From Candidatus Epulonipiscium sp. (GTDB lineage: Bacteria > Bacillota > Clostridia > Lachnospirales > Defluviitaleaceae), in assembly GCA_012519955.1 (NCBI GenBank), contig JAAYPH010000083.1, positions 1 through 55,817 of the forward strand: a DNA stretch of 55,817 nucleotides. Direction: 5' to 3'. A model generated the notes under the pieces. It saw only the letters and a program-made list of their open reading frames with translations. It made no database searches and had not been told where the DNA came from. A program made the position numbers and the translations under genes. Shown one piece after another: positions 35,547 through 45,421 of this stretch; the stretch's first letter is position 1; each line of letters begins with the position of its first letter.

Positions 35547-36461
35547 CTAGACTATTCCTCTTATTTCATCAAGGGATTTAATCCCGTAAGTCATCATGTA
35601 TTCTTTAATTCCGTTCAGTACATCCATAGTTGCTCTTGGATTTCTAAAATTAGCCGTTCCTACTGCTACGGCTGTTGCGCCGGCCAGGATAAATTCTACC
35701 GCATCTTCTCCTGTAGAGATCCCTCCCATGCCGATGATGGGAAGGGATACGGCTTTGGCCACTTGGTACACCATTCTAAGGGCAACGGGTTTTATGGCCG
35801 GCCCGGAAAATCCCCCTACGGTATTTGCTAGTATGGGTCTTTTTTTATGGATATCTATCGCCATTCCAAGCAGAGTATTGATAAGGGATAATCCGTCGGC
35901 TCCTCCTTCTACCACAGCTTTGGCAATTTCTGTGATATCCGTTACATTGGGACTTAACTTTACGATAACCGGATGCTTTGAGTGACGTTTTACTTCTTTT
36001 GTAACTTCCTTAGCCATCTTGGCATCGGTTCCAAAGGCTACGCCCCCCTCTTTAACATTGGGACAGGAGATATTTAACTCTATTAAATCGATATCTGCAT
36101 GGGAGAGTTTTTCAGCCACATCGCAGTATTCCTCTATGGTCTTTCCTGCAATATTTACAATGATTTTCGTGTCAAACTCACGAAGAAAAGGAATATCGTT
36201 TTTGATAAACTCTTCTACTCCGGGATTTTGTAATCCTACACTGTTTAACATTCCACCATAGGTTTCTGCAATTCTGGGAGAGGGGTTCCCTTTCCATGGA
36301 ACACTTGAGACACCTTTTACTGTAACTGCTCCTAGCTGATTCAAGTCGATAAACTCTGCAAATTCTCTTCCGGAACCAAAGGTACCGGAAGCAACGGTTA
36401 CGGGATTTTTTAAAACGACCCCACCTATCTCCACCTTAAGATCCAAATTTTCTTTATTCAT
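35547..36461 (-). CDS. pyrD: Dihydroorotate dehydrogenase B, catalytic subunit
   Basis: Oxidises dihydroorotate to orotate with FMN. The 304 residues belong to class 1B, with the base Cys in [22 protein letters not shown]-binding [26 protein letters not shown] and [15 protein letters not shown]. It works with PyrK, which passes electrons to NAD. It overlaps the end of pyrK by 8 nt. Confidence 0.96.
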   Translation of the reverse strand: MNKENLDLKVEIGGVVLKNPVTVASGTFGSGREFAEFIDLNQLGAVTVKGVSSVPWKGNPSPRIAETYGGMLNSVGLQNPGVEEFIKNDIPFLREFDTKIIVNIAGKTIEEYCDVAEKLSHADIDLIELNISCPNVKEGGVAFGTDAKMAKEVTKEVKRHSKHPVIVKLSPNVTDITEIAKAVVEGGADGLSLINTLLGMAIDIHKKRPILANTVGGFSGPAIKPVALRMVYQVAKAVSLPIIGMGGISTGEDAVEFILAGATAVAVGTANFRNPRATMDVLNGIKEYMMTYGIKSLDEIRGIV

Positions 36462-37227
36462 CCCAGATCACCTCATCACTCCAAAATACGGGGCCGTCCT
36501 TGCACACTTTTCTATGCTGCCAATCTTCTTCGTCTTTTTTCCTGGTTTTGCATACACAACCTACACATACTCCGATACCACAGGCCATTCTTTCTTCCAG
36601 GGAAACCTGCATGGGTATGTTTTGAGAAGCTGCCCACTGTGATATTGCCTTTAGCATCGGTTTAGGACCGCAGCTATAGATGATGTCTCCCGTTACATTT
36701 TCCTTTTTCATCAGCTCTAAAACGTTTCCTTTAAAATCTACGCTGCCGTCCTCAGTGGCAATATGCACCCTTGCCCCAAGTCTTTCAAATTCTTCTACAA
36801 GTATGGGGTAACTTCTAAAGCCAAGATAAACATCTACTTCCCCTTTTAATTGCTTTACCAGTTCAAGAAGAGGCGGTGTTCCGACTCCTCCTCCTACGAC
36901 AATATTTCTTCTTTTGCTCTCATCAATCATAAATCCGTTCCCTAAAGGTCCTAGAATTTCTATGGTTTCTCCTTCTTCTATATGGCTGAATTCCTCTGTT
37001 CCTTTTCCTGCTACGGCGTAAATCAGGTTGATAGTGCCCTCTTCTTTATTGATTTCACAGATACTGATAGGTCTTGGAAGAAGCCTTGCTTCTCCCTTGC
37101 AGTACAGATTGACAAATTGTCCCGGCTTTGCAAGCTCTGCAATACCATCAGCCTGCAAAGTCATGCTATACATATAGGGGGCTATCATTTGATTTTCCAA
37201 TACGGTTACATGTTTAATTTCTTTCAT
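36454..37227 (-). CDS. pyrK: Dihydroorotate dehydrogenase B, electron transfer subunit
   Basis: A 257-residue FAD and 2Fe-2S protein that links PyrD to NAD+. The FAD motif is [11 protein letters not shown], the NAD-binding loop [16 protein letters not shown] and the cluster cysteines fall in [12 protein letters not shown] and [14 protein letters not shown] lies before the ATG at 37227, which overlaps the carB 3' end by 14 nt. Confidence 0.96.
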   Translation of the reverse strand: MKEIKHVTVLENQMIAPYMYSMTLQADGIAELAKPGQFVNLYCKGEARLLPRPISICEINKEEGTINLIYAVAGKGTEEFSHIEEGETIEILGPLGNGFMIDESKRRNIVVGGGVGTPPLLELVKQLKGEVDVYLGFRSYPILVEEFERLGARVHIATEDGSVDFKGNVLELMKKENVTGDIIYSCGPKPMLKAISQWAASQNIPMQVSLEERMACGIGVCVGCVCKTRKKDEEDWQHRKVCKDGPVFWSDEVIWDE

Positions 37228-40200
37228 GGCTTCCTCCTAAATCATATACCCCTGCCTCTGCTAAAGTTAAATCGGCATCCATTACCTTTAACATGGCATT
37301 TACTGTATCCAGGGATGTAAAGATATTGACCGAAGATTCTATGGCTGCCCTTCTGATTCTGAATCCGTCTCTTTTTGAGTCATTCCCTTTAGTGGGCGTA
37401 TTAATCACAATGTCGATAATACCGCTTCTTATGCTGTCTAATATATTAGGAACTCCTTCGCTGATCTTTTTAACTTCGGTTACCGGGATGTCTTCTTTTT
37501 CTAAGAGTTTTGCGGTCCCTTCCGTGGCGATAAAGCGGTAGCCCTTGTCTTTAAAGGCTTTTGCAATCGGTATAAATTCTTTCTGGTCGTAGGGTTTGAT
37601 AGTTGCTAAAATTGTGCCATTTTTCTTTGGAACATTGATGCCTGCCGCAATAAATCCTTTGTATAAAGCCTCCTCTAAGGTTTTCCCAACTCCTAATACC
37701 TCACCTGTAGAACGCATCTCAGGTCCCAGGCTGACTTCTACCCTGGGGAGTTTTTCTGTGGAGAAAACAGGTACTTTTACTGCTATAAGTTCTGCTTCCT
37801 TATAGAGGTCAACACCGTATCCTAAATCCCTTAAACGCTCTCCAAGCATTACCCTTGTGGCAAGCTCTATAACCGGTACCCCGGTAACCTTGCTGATATA
37901 AGGCACGGTTCGACTGGATCTGGGGTTCACTTCTATGATGTATAATTCATTTTCAAACTCTATAAACTGGATATTCACCATGCCTATTACGTCTAAGGCA
38001 AGGGCTATTCGCTTCGTGTAATCAAGAATTTTTTCTTTCATCTTTAGAGATATATTTTGACTTGGGTATATGGTAATGCTATCTCCCGAATGCACTCCCG
38101 CTCTTTCAAGATGTTCCATAATTCCAGGGATTAAAATGTCCTCTCCGTCGCAAATAGCATCCACTTCTATTTCCCGTCCTGTTAAGTATCTGTCAATAAG
38201 TACTGGATTTTTACTATCCCTTTCGAAGGCGTTTCCTAAGTATTGTTTTAATTCTTTTTCCTGATAGGTGATTTCCATTCCTTGTCCCCCCAGGACATAG
38301 GAAGGACGAACCAGTACAGGGTATCCCAGTGCTTTTGCTTCTTTTAAGCCCTCTTCAAGACTCCAGACTGCCTTTCCCTTAGGACGCCTGATATCTAATC
38401 TTTCTAAAAGGTCATCGAATTTTTCCCTATCTTCTGCAGCATCGATTTGTTCAGGTTTCGTACCGTAGATTGGAATATTCATTTCCCTAAAGAATTTTGC
38501 CAGCTTTATTGCAGTCTGCCCTCCAAACTGAAGGATAACTCCATCTGGTTTTTCCTTTTCTACAATGTTTAGAACATCTTCTTCTGTAAGGGGTTCAAAG
38601 TATAATTTGTCGGATATATTAAAGTCCGTACTTACCGTTTCGGGATTGTTATTGACTATAACGGTTTCAATCCCTGCCTTTTTAAGGGCTAAGACGCTGT
38701 GTACCGAGCAGTAGTCAAATTCTATTCCCTGACCGATTCTAATTGGTCCCGAGCCAATAACCATGACTTTTTTCTTGTCCGATACTTCCACTTCATCGTA
38801 TTCATCATAGGTGGAGTAATAGTAGGGGGATTCCGCCTCAAATTCTCCTCCGCAGGTATCTACCATTTTATATACCGGTTTAATATTCCATTTCATTCTT
38901 AGACTATATACATCCTGGGGGCTTATTTTGAGAAAAGCTGCGATACCTTTATCTGAAAATCCTTTTTTCTTTAACATATAGAGGTATTCTTTGGTGAAAT
39001 CTTCGACTTTCATCTGTTTTAAAATTTCTTCTTGTTCCACAATCCATCTGATTTTTTCCACAAAGAAAGGATCCATTCCTGTGATTTGACACACTTTTTC
39101 CACACGATAGCTTCTTCTTAGCATTTCTGCCAGGTCGAAGATTCTCTCATCATCGGGGATTTGTACCCTTTTCTTTAATTCTTCCAAGGTTCTTTGGGAA
39201 GAAGATTTTCTTTCTAAAGAGTATTGGCCTATTTCAAGGGAGCGAATGCCTTTTAAGAGGGCTGCTTCAAAATTATTGCCAATGGCCATGATTTCTCCGG
39301 TTGCCATCATTTTGGTACCAAGGGAACGCTTTGCACCGTGAAATTTATCAAAAGGCCATTTTGGAATCTTAATCACCACATAATCCAAAGTAGGTTCAAA
39401 GCAAGCATAAGTCTTGCCGGTTACCGCATTTTTGATTTCATCCAGCCCATATCCAAGAGCGATTTTAGCGGCTACTTTGGCTATGGGATAGCCCGTCGCC
39501 TTGGAAGCAAGAGCAGATGAACGGCTTACTCTCGGATTGATTTCTATGACCACATATTCAAAACTATTGGGATTAAGGGCAAGCTGAACATTACAGCCTC
39601 CCTGAATGCCTATGGCATTGATAATATCTAAAGAAGCCGAGCGAAGCATTTGGTACTCCCTATCGGAAAGGGTCTGACTTGGAGCAACAACGATACTGTC
39701 CCCTGTATGCACTCCAACCGGATCAATGTTTTCCATATTACATACGGTGATGCAATTGCCAAAGCTATCTCTCATCACCTCATATTCTATCTCTTTCCAA
39801 CCTTTGATGCTTTTTTCTAAAAGTACCTGACCTACCCTGCTTAAATGAAGTCCCTGAGAGAGGATTTCCCTTAATTCTTCTTCATCCTCTGCTATTCCTC
39901 CCCCTGTTCCTCCCAGGGTGTATGCAGGACGCACAACCACAGGGTATCCGATCTTCCCGGCAAATCTTATGCCATCTTCAAGATTGGTTACAATTTCACT
40001 TTCCACGATGGGTTGGCCGATTCTCTCCATCAAATTTTTAAATCCTTCCCGGTCTTCCCCTTCTTTGATGGCTTCTATGGGTGTTCCTATAACCCGTACG
40101 TTATATTTTTGGAGTATTCCTTTATCATAAAGCTCTACGGCTAAATTCAGTCCCGTTTGACCGCCCATTCCTGCTAAAAGAGAATCCGGTCTTTCTTTTT

Positions 40201-40435
40201 GGATGATTTTTTCTATGGTTTCCGTTGTTAAAGGTTCGATATAAATTTTATCCGCTATTTCTCTGTCCGTCATAATGGTGGCAGGATTGCTGTTGATTAA
40301 GACAACTTCGATCCCTTCTTCTTTTAAAGCCTGACAAGCCTGAGTTCCTGAGTAGTCAAACTCTGCTGCCTGCCCAATGATGATTGGTCCTGAGCCGATC
40401 ACCAGTACTTTCTTTATGCTGTTATCTCTTGGCAT
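37214..40435 (-). CDS. carB: Carbamoyl-phosphate synthase large subunit
   Basis: Makes carbamoyl phosphate from bicarbonate, ATP and ammonia supplied by CarA. The 1073 residues equal the usual length: two homologous ATP-grasp halves ([22 protein letters not shown] at the start, [23 protein letters not shown] near 560), an oligomerisation region, and a C-terminal MGS-like allosteric domain where UMP normally binds ([21 protein letters not shown]). It overlaps carA by 22 nt. Its place in the pyr operon indicates the pyrimidine-dedicated copy. Confidence 0.97.
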   Translation of the reverse strand: MPRDNSIKKVLVIGSGPIIIGQAAEFDYSGTQACQALKEEGIEVVLINSNPATIMTDREIADKIYIEPLTTETIEKIIQKERPDSLLAGMGGQTGLNLAVELYDKGILQKYNVRVIGTPIEAIKEGEDREGFKNLMERIGQPIVESEIVTNLEDGIRFAGKIGYPVVVRPAYTLGGTGGGIAEDEEELREILSQGLHLSRVGQVLLEKSIKGWKEIEYEVMRDSFGNCITVCNMENIDPVGVHTGDSIVVAPSQTLSDREYQMLRSASLDIINAIGIQGGCNVQLALNPNSFEYVVIEINPRVSRSSALASKATGYPIAKVAAKIALGYGLDEIKNAVTGKTYACFEPTLDYVVIKIPKWPFDKFHGAKRSLGTKMMATGEIMAIGNNFEAALLKGIRSLEIGQYSLERKSSSQRTLEELKKRVQIPDDERIFDLAEMLRRSYRVEKVCQITGMDPFFVEKIRWIVEQEEILKQMKVEDFTKEYLYMLKKKGFSDKGIAAFLKISPQDVYSLRMKWNIKPVYKMVDTCGGEFEAESPYYYSTYDEYDEVEVSDKKKVMVIGSGPIRIGQGIEFDYCSVHSVLALKKAGIETVIVNNNPETVSTDFNISDKLYFEPLTEEDVLNIVEKEKPDGVILQFGGQTAIKLAKFFREMNIPIYGTKPEQIDAAEDREKFDDLLERLDIRRPKGKAVWSLEEGLKEAKALGYPVLVRPSYVLGGQGMEITYQEKELKQYLGNAFERDSKNPVLIDRYLTGREIEVDAICDGEDILIPGIMEHLERAGVHSGDSITIYPSQNISLKMKEKILDYTKRIALALDVIGMVNIQFIEFENELYIIEVNPRSSRTVPYISKVTGVPVIELATRVMLGERLRDLGYGVDLYKEAELIAVKVPVFSTEKLPRVEVSLGPEMRSTGEVLGVGKTLEEALYKGFIAAGINVPKKNGTILATIKPYDQKEFIPIAKAFKDKGYRFIATEGTAKLLEKEDIPVTEVKKISEGVPNILDSIRSGIIDIVINTPTKGNDSKRDGFRIRRAAIESSVNIFTSLDTVNAMLKVMDADLTLAEAGVYDLGGSHERN

Positions 40436-41496
40436 GGGAATCCTCCTTCCATTAATTCCATAAACCTGTCGAAGATATATGCTGTATCCTTAGGGCCCGG
40501 ACAAGCTTCCGGATGAAACTGAACACTGAAAATCGGAAGTTTTTTATGCATCATGCCCTCTACAGTTCCATCATTGAGATTGATATGGGTTTTTATCATA
40601 TCCTCTGGCAAGTCTGTTACCACATAGCCGTGATTTTGTGAGGTGATATACACTTTATTTTCAAACAAATCCTTTACAGGATGGTTGCAGCCCCTATGCC
40701 CGAATTTTAATTTTTCAGTATTGCCTCCAAGACTTAAGGCAAGAAGCTGATGGCCAAGGCAAATTCCGAAGATAGGCTTTTTACCTATAAGTTCTTTTAT
40801 TGTACGGATGACTTCAGGTAAATCTTTAGGGTCCCCAGGGCCGTTGGATAGAAAGATGCCATCTGGATTGATTTTTAATATTTCTTCTGCTGAGATATCT
40901 GCAGGGAAAATCGTCAGGGCACAATTTCTTTTCTTAAAGGAACGAATGATATTTTCTTTAATGCCAAAGTCCATCACTGCAATACGTTTTCCACTTCCCT
41001 TAACTTCATGGATTTCTTTTGTTGTCACTTCTGCTACAGCGTTTTTATTATGAAAGGCTTTAAGCTTCTGATTGATTTGACTTTGGGTAAGCTCCCGTAC
41101 CGTAATAATTCCTTTCATTGTACCATGATTTCTAAGAATTTTAGTTAAGGCTCTTGTGTCAATACCTTCTAAACCTATAATTCTATTTTGTTTTAAATAT
41201 CCGTCCAATTCCATTTCACATCGCCAATTATTCGGATAATCGGCTTTTTCTCTTACTATAAATCCTCTTACTTTGGCACTGTCCGATTCCATATCGTCCA
41301 GATTGATTCCGTAGTTCCCGATGAGTGGGTAGGTCATTGTAACAATCTGTCCATAGTAGGAGGGATCTGTTAATACCTCTTGATATCCTGTCATTCCTGT
41401 ATTAAACACAACTTCTCCAACGCTCTCTTTGATATGTCCGAAGGCTTTTCCTTCAAAAATCATTCCATTTTCCAGTATAAGTTGTGCTTTCATCAT
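40414..41496 (-). CDS. carA: Carbamoyl-phosphate synthase small subunit
   Basis: Glutaminase subunit that feeds ammonia to CarB. The 360 residues comprise an N-terminal CPSase domain ([36 protein letters not shown]) and a class I glutaminase with the nucleophile Cys in [18 protein letters not shown] and the His/Glu in [12 protein letters not shown]. The ATG at 41496 overlaps the pyrF stop (ATGA), so translation is coupled. Confidence 0.96.
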   Translation of the reverse strand: MMKAQLILENGMIFEGKAFGHIKESVGEVVFNTGMTGYQEVLTDPSYYGQIVTMTYPLIGNYGINLDDMESDSAKVRGFIVREKADYPNNWRCEMELDGYLKQNRIIGLEGIDTRALTKILRNHGTMKGIITVRELTQSQINQKLKAFHNKNAVAEVTTKEIHEVKGSGKRIAVMDFGIKENIIRSFKKRNCALTIFPADISAEEILKINPDGIFLSNGPGDPKDLPEVIRTIKELIGKKPIFGICLGHQLLALSLGGNTEKLKFGHRGCNHPVKDLFENKVYITSQNHGYVVTDLPEDMIKTHINLNDGTVEGMMHKKLPIFSVQFHPEACPGPKDTAYIFDRFMELMEGGFPCQEITA

Positions 41497-42416
41497 AACA
41501 CCCCTTCTAAATCTTTCTTCATGTCAATAACTGCTTCTCTTGCCGCTAGCGCAAACTCCTTTTCACTAAATTGATTTTTATATTTTTCCAGTTGATACGC
41601 AGCGATGATGCCCCTTGAGGAATTTACAATGGCTCCTAAACCGTTTTTATCAAAACATCCGGCTAAATCCCTGGCGGTTGCCCCCTGGGCGCCATATCCC
41701 GGTACCAGAAAGAAGGTATGGGGCATTAATTGTCTAAGCCTGGTCCCTTGTTCCGGGTAAGTGGCTCCAACCACAGCACCGATATGACTGTATCCTCTCT
41801 TGCCCATGACTTCTTCTCCCCATTTTGAAACAAGTTTGCCTACTCTTTCGTAGAGCTTTTCTCCCCCTATGTCTAAATCTTGAATTTCTCCGCTATTGGG
41901 ATTTGAAGTCTTAACCAGGACAAATAAGCCTTTATCGTACATCCTGCAGTGGTTCATGTAAGGTTCTATAGAATCATATCCAAGATAAGGATTAAGGGTA
42001 ATACAGTCTTCATGATAAACTTCATGCACTTCATCTTCTACTTTAACTCTTCCGATATGCCCATCAGCATAGGCTTCTGCAGTAGAGGCAATATCACTTC
42101 TTTTAACATCTCCAATAACGACTAAACCTTTTTCTTTCGCATATAAGATGGTCTTGATATATGCCTTGATCCCTTCAGGACCATATTGCTCGTACATTGC
42201 TACTTGAGGTTTGACTGCAGGGATAAGGTCATAGACTGCATCTATAATGGCTTTATTGAATTCATAAAATGCCCAAGCCGCAGCCTTTGGCGTTTTTCCG
42301 TAGAGTTCATAGGCTTTTTCTTTTATAAAATCTGGAATAAACCCAAGTCTTGGGTCCAGACCTACTACAGTCGGATTTTTTGTAGCTTCTATTTTTTCAA
42401 TCAATCTATCAATCAT
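41493..42416 (-). CDS. pyrF: Orotidine 5'-phosphate decarboxylase, group 2 type
   Basis: Decarboxylates OMP to UMP. At 307 residues it is the longer group 2 form, with PTVVGLDPRLGFIPDFI near the start, the catalytic Asp/Lys in VVIGDVKRSDIASTAEAYA and VGATYPEQGTRLRQLMP. It lies 34 nt after pyrC and overlaps carA by 4 nt. Confidence 0.95.
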   Translation of the reverse strand: MIDRLIEKIEATKNPTVVGLDPRLGFIPDFIKEKAYELYGKTPKAAAWAFYEFNKAIIDAVYDLIPAVKPQVAMYEQYGPEGIKAYIKTILYAKEKGLVVIGDVKRSDIASTAEAYADGHIGRVKVEDEVHEVYHEDCITLNPYLGYDSIEPYMNHCRMYDKGLFVLVKTSNPNSGEIQDLDIGGEKLYERVGKLVSKWGEEVMGKRGYSHIGAVVGATYPEQGTRLRQLMPHTFFLVPGYGAQGATARDLAGCFDKNGLGAIVNSSRGIIAAYQLEKYKNQFSEKEFALAAREAVIDMKKDLEGVL

Positions 42417-42450
42417 TTTTATTCCCCCTATTTTAATGCTCAGTTGATGT

Positions 42451-43737
42451 TTATATTAATTCTCCATCGTTTAAAACAATCTTTCCATTAACGATGGTGT
42501 ATTTAACTTTTCCTTTAACCCTATGTCCGTGGAAAGGACTGTTCTTGCTTTTAGAAGCAAAGGTGTTAACGTCAATTTCATATTCTTCATTAGGGTCAAT
42601 AATCGTTATATCCGCAATTTTTCCTACTTGAAGAGAGCCTTTATCAATCCCCAGAAGCTTTGCTGGATTGGTACTCATTTTTTCTATAAGTTCCAGGGGT
42701 GTTAATATATTGTCTTCTACCAAATGAGTAATCCCTAAAGGAAGGGCTGTTTCCAGTCCTACAATTCCAAATGCCGCCCTGTCGTATTCACAGTTTTTCT
42801 CATCGATATGGTGAGGGGCATGGTCGGTGGCTATGATTTCTATGGTATTGTCTTTTAAACCTTCTTTTAAGCTTTCTACATCCTTGGCACTTCTAAGGGG
42901 AGGATTCATTTTGGTATTGGCATCATACCCTTCAACCGCTTCGTCGGTCAGCGAAAAGTGGTGAGGACAAACTTCCGCACTGACATTTTCTCCCCTAAGT
43001 TTTGCTTCCCGTACCAGCTGAACGCTACCTGAAGTGCTAATATGGCAGATATGAAGCTTGGCTCCAGTATTTCTTGCTAGAATAATATCCCTTGCCACAA
43101 TCACTTCCTCTGAATCGGCGCCAATCCCCTTCATTCCAACTCTCTCTGCCATTTCTCCCGCATTCATGACACCGCCCCCCACAAGGGTATTATCCTCGCA
43201 GTGGGACAGTACTGGAAGATTGAACATATTGGCATATTTCATTGCTTTTTTAAGAAGCCCTGCATTCATTACACTCTTACCATCTTCACTGATGGCACAA
43301 ATCCCAGCCTGCGCCATCTTCCCGATATTAGAAAGCTCTTCTCCCTTTTGACCTTTCGTAATACTGCCTATGGGAAGAACGTTTACAATGGCTTCCCTTT
43401 CCGCTTTCATCTTGATGTATTCTACAAGAATCTCATTGTCAATGACAGGATTTGTATTGGGCATGCAGCATATGGTTGTAAATCCGCCCTTTGCAGCTGC
43501 CCTGCTTCCGGTTTTGATGGTTTCTTTGTATTCATATCCCGGTTCCCTTAAGTGCACATGCACATCGATAAGTCCCGGAGTAACCCAACATCCTTTAGCG
43601 TCTATGATTTGATCTGCCAATGCAGTTAATTTTTCTTCAATTGCCGTAATAACCCCATTTTCAACCAGTACATCTTTGATTCCATCGGTTTTGGATATAG
43701 GGTCTAGTATACGTCCATTCTGAATCAATATCTTCAT
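42451..43737 (-). CDS. pyrC: Dihydroorotase
   Basis: Zinc amidohydrolase that cyclises carbamoyl aspartate. The 428 residues are the type I (Firmicutes) form: metal His in LIDVHVHLREPGYEYKE, HCED, HICHIST and the catalytic Asp in IIATDHAPHHIDEK. The start at 43737 has an AGGGGAG site inside the end of pyrB; pyrB continues for 77 nt into pyrC. Confidence 0.96.
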   Translation of the reverse strand: MKILIQNGRILDPISKTDGIKDVLVENGVITAIEEKLTALADQIIDAKGCWVTPGLIDVHVHLREPGYEYKETIKTGSRAAAKGGFTTICCMPNTNPVIDNEILVEYIKMKAEREAIVNVLPIGSITKGQKGEELSNIGKMAQAGICAISEDGKSVMNAGLLKKAMKYANMFNLPVLSHCEDNTLVGGGVMNAGEMAERVGMKGIGADSEEVIVARDIILARNTGAKLHICHISTSGSVQLVREAKLRGENVSAEVCPHHFSLTDEAVEGYDANTKMNPPLRSAKDVESLKEGLKDNTIEIIATDHAPHHIDEKNCEYDRAAFGIVGLETALPLGITHLVEDNILTPLELIEKMSTNPAKLLGIDKGSLQVGKIADITIIDPNEEYEIDVNTFASKSKNSPFHGHRVKGKVKYTIVNGKIVLNDGELI

Positions 43738-44659
43738 TGTTTTTTCTCCCCTCTGCTAATAAGTGTAATAACGCCATTCTCACTGCAACGCCGTTTTTCA
43801 CCTGTTCATTGATGACCGATTGAGGTCCGTCAATAATCTCTGTACTTAACTCGATACCCCGATTAACCGGCCCTGGATGCATCAGCAGAGCATCCGGCTT
43901 TGCATACTTTAGCATTTCTTCATCTATTCCAAACAAGTCTCTGTATTCTCTAAGGTCAGGGAAAAGCCCTCCCTTTTGTCTTTCCAGTTGGATTCTAAGT
44001 CCCATGACGATATCTGCATCCTTTAGAGCTTCTTTGATATCTGTTGTAACCTTTGCCCCTAAGCACTCCATATTTTTAGAGATTAAAGTGGAAGGTCCCC
44101 CTACCACCACATTGGCTCCTAATTTTGTAAGTCCGAATACATTGCTTCTTGCAACCCGGCTGTGAATGATATCTCCTATGATGGCTACCTTTAAATCTTT
44201 AAAGCTTTTCTTTTTTTCATACATGGTGTACAAATCTAAGAGAGCCTGTGTCGGATGTTCATTCACCCCATCTCCTGCATTGATGACAGAGGCTTTAACA
44301 TTTCTTGCTAATACATTAGCAGCTCCTGACATACTATGCCTTATGACCATGATGTCAATTCCCATTTGGTCTAAAGTAATTCCGGTATCTACCAGACTTT
44401 CTCCTTTATTGATACTGCTGGTGGCTACCCCTAAGTCAGAAACATCTGCACCTAAATATTCTCCTGCCAAAGCAAAAGACATCTTGGTTCGCGTACTATT
44501 CTCGTAAAATAATGTCACTACACTAAAGTTCTTAAGGCTTTTTTCTCTTATTTTTTTGTTTTCAATTCTTTCTTTCATATCCTTGGCTGTTTCTAAAATG
44601 TGTATAATTTCTTCAGAACTTAAATCTCTTATCCCTAAAATATCTTTACTTCTTAACAT
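43661..44659 (-). CDS. pyrB: Aspartate carbamoyltransferase catalytic chain, with C-terminal extension
   Basis: Forms carbamoyl aspartate. The 332 residues show the carbamoyl-phosphate loop FYENSTRTKMSFALAG, HPTQALLDLYTMYE and LLMHPGPVNRGIELS. The usual fold should end near residue 305 (VRMALLHLLAEG); about 25 extra residues overlap pyrC by 77 nt in another frame. It is the first gene of the operon, with AGGAGGG before the ATG, 17 nt after the stop of a leader ORF. No pyrI regulatory gene is present. Confidence 0.95.
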   Translation of the reverse strand: MLRSKDILGIRDLSSEEIIHILETAKDMKERIENKKIREKSLKNFSVVTLFYENSTRTKMSFALAGEYLGADVSDLGVATSSINKGESLVDTGITLDQMGIDIMVIRHSMSGAANVLARNVKASVINAGDGVNEHPTQALLDLYTMYEKKKSFKDLKVAIIGDIIHSRVARSNVFGLTKLGANVVVGGPSTLISKNMECLGAKVTTDIKEALKDADIVMGLRIQLERQKGGLFPDLREYRDLFGIDEEMLKYAKPDALLMHPGPVNRGIELSTEIIDGPQSVINEQVKNGVAVRMALLHLLAEGRKNNEDIDSEWTYTRPYIQNRWNQRCTG

Positions 44660-44676
44660 CCTGTTCCCTCCTTTTT

Positions 44677-44865
44677 TCAGCGCACAGAAAAAGGCAATAA
44701 AGAGATTAAATTTAATCTCTTTATTGCCTTTTTATACCTTTTTAAAAAAGAAAATATTAAGTTAGGCAGAAAATCAAACGCTGCCGCTTTTTCTACCATT
44801 CCTTTATTGTATTCAGTTGTTGCTTCAATTTTTCCATAAGAAAAAAACGCACTGATGCCTCGCAT
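44677..44865 (-). CDS. Putative pyr leader ORF, 62 codons
   Basis: The open frame begins at the ATG at 44865 with a GGAAGAG site 5 nt upstream, and the stop lies 17 nt before pyrB. It crosses the whole intrinsic terminator, so its last third is encoded by the palindrome (KKAIKRLNLISLLPFSVR). Near the start it contains seven T in a row (AFFSYG). It resembles no protein I know. The layout recalls the pyrL leader of enteric bacteria, where translation through the terminator controls read-through. It may instead be a chance frame; codon use cannot decide in so short a span. Confidence 0.45.
   Translation of the reverse strand: MRGISAFFSYGKIEATTEYNKGMVEKAAAFDFLPNLIFSFLKRYKKAIKRLNLISLLPFSVR
44689..44734 (-). 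terminator. 46-nt perfectly palindromic attenuator terminator before pyrB
   Basis: The 23-nt arms match without a mismatch, from five A at 44689-44693 to five T at 44730-44734; read on the minus strand it is a long hairpin ending in T5. It stands 29 nt before pyrB, inside the leader ORF. An upstream CAATAAAG (44802-44809) could pair with CTTTATTG in the 3' arm and act as antiterminator. Confidence 0.85.
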
Positions 44866-44876
44866 CTATATCTCTT

Positions 44877-44907
44877 CCTTTCCGGCCTCACGGGACCAAT
44901 TTAAAGG
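44877..44907 (-). promoter_or_regulatory. pyrB leader: PyrR-binding hairpin in the pyr leader
   Basis: On the minus strand the outer stem is CCTTT/AAAGG and the upper stem GGTC/GGCC, enclosing the loop CCGTGA. The core GGTCCCGTGAGGCC matches the PyrR-binding consensus (TCCNGNGAGG) used for UMP-dependent attenuation in Firmicutes. Two bases of the lower stem (44877-44878) are also the GG of the leader ORF's ribosome binding site. Confidence 0.8.
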
Positions 44908-44949
44908 TCGAAATGCGCTATCCATTTCACCATTGTTATGTTTTCGATA

Positions 44950-44978
44950 ATGGTATCATAGGTTTTTAGCTTTGTCAA
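44950..44978 (-). promoter_or_regulatory. Promoter of the pyr operon
   Basis: Minus strand TTGACA (44973-44978), 17 bp, TACCAT (44950-44955). The transcript starts about 35 nt upstream of the PyrR hairpin. Confidence 0.6.
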
Positions 44979-44994
44979 GGAAAAATGGATAGGA

Positions 44995-45411
44995 TTAATG
45001 CTCGGATTCTTTTTTAGGGATTAGCTCTAATTTTTCCATTACTTCTACAAATTTATCAATATTGATCGGCTTTGAAGCATAGGCTTCGCATCCGTATTGA
45101 AATGCCGTCTGTACCAGTTCAGCTTCGGCTAAAGCTGTAATCATGATAATTTTTACTCTTTTTTCAGGTAAAATAAATTTTTGAGTCTCCATGTCTCTGA
45201 TGGCTTTTAATACCCTCACTCCGTCAAGTTTTGGCATCATAATATCCAGGCAAATCAGGTCATAGGGCTTTTTCTCCCTCATAGCAAGCATATAAGCATC
45301 TATTGCTTCCAGACCGTCCACTACAATATCACATTCCCCATATTGCGAAAGAAATTTGCTTAAAAATTTCCTGCTGATTAAATCGTCTTCTGCAATTAGT
45401 ATTTTTAACAT
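44995..45411 (-). CDS. Stand-alone response regulator receiver protein
   Basis: A 138-residue receiver-only protein: AEDD pocket (8-10), phosphoacceptor D56 (LICLDIMMPKLDG) and K in ASKPI. It is a close paralog of the receiver at 10317-10712. The ATG at 45411 has AGGAGGGG just upstream; the longer frame has no site. It follows the hybrid kinase by 10 nt, with its binding site over the kinase stop, so it is likely that kinase's partner. It lacks any output domain and so acts by protein contact or as a phosphate sink. Confidence 0.88.
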   Translation of the reverse strand: MLKILIAEDDLISRKFLSKFLSQYGECDIVVDGLEAIDAYMLAMREKKPYDLICLDIMMPKLDGVRVLKAIRDMETQKFILPEKRVKIIMITALAEAELVQTAFQYGCEAYASKPINIDKFVEVMEKLELIPKKESEH

Positions 45412-45421
45412 AGTACCCCTC

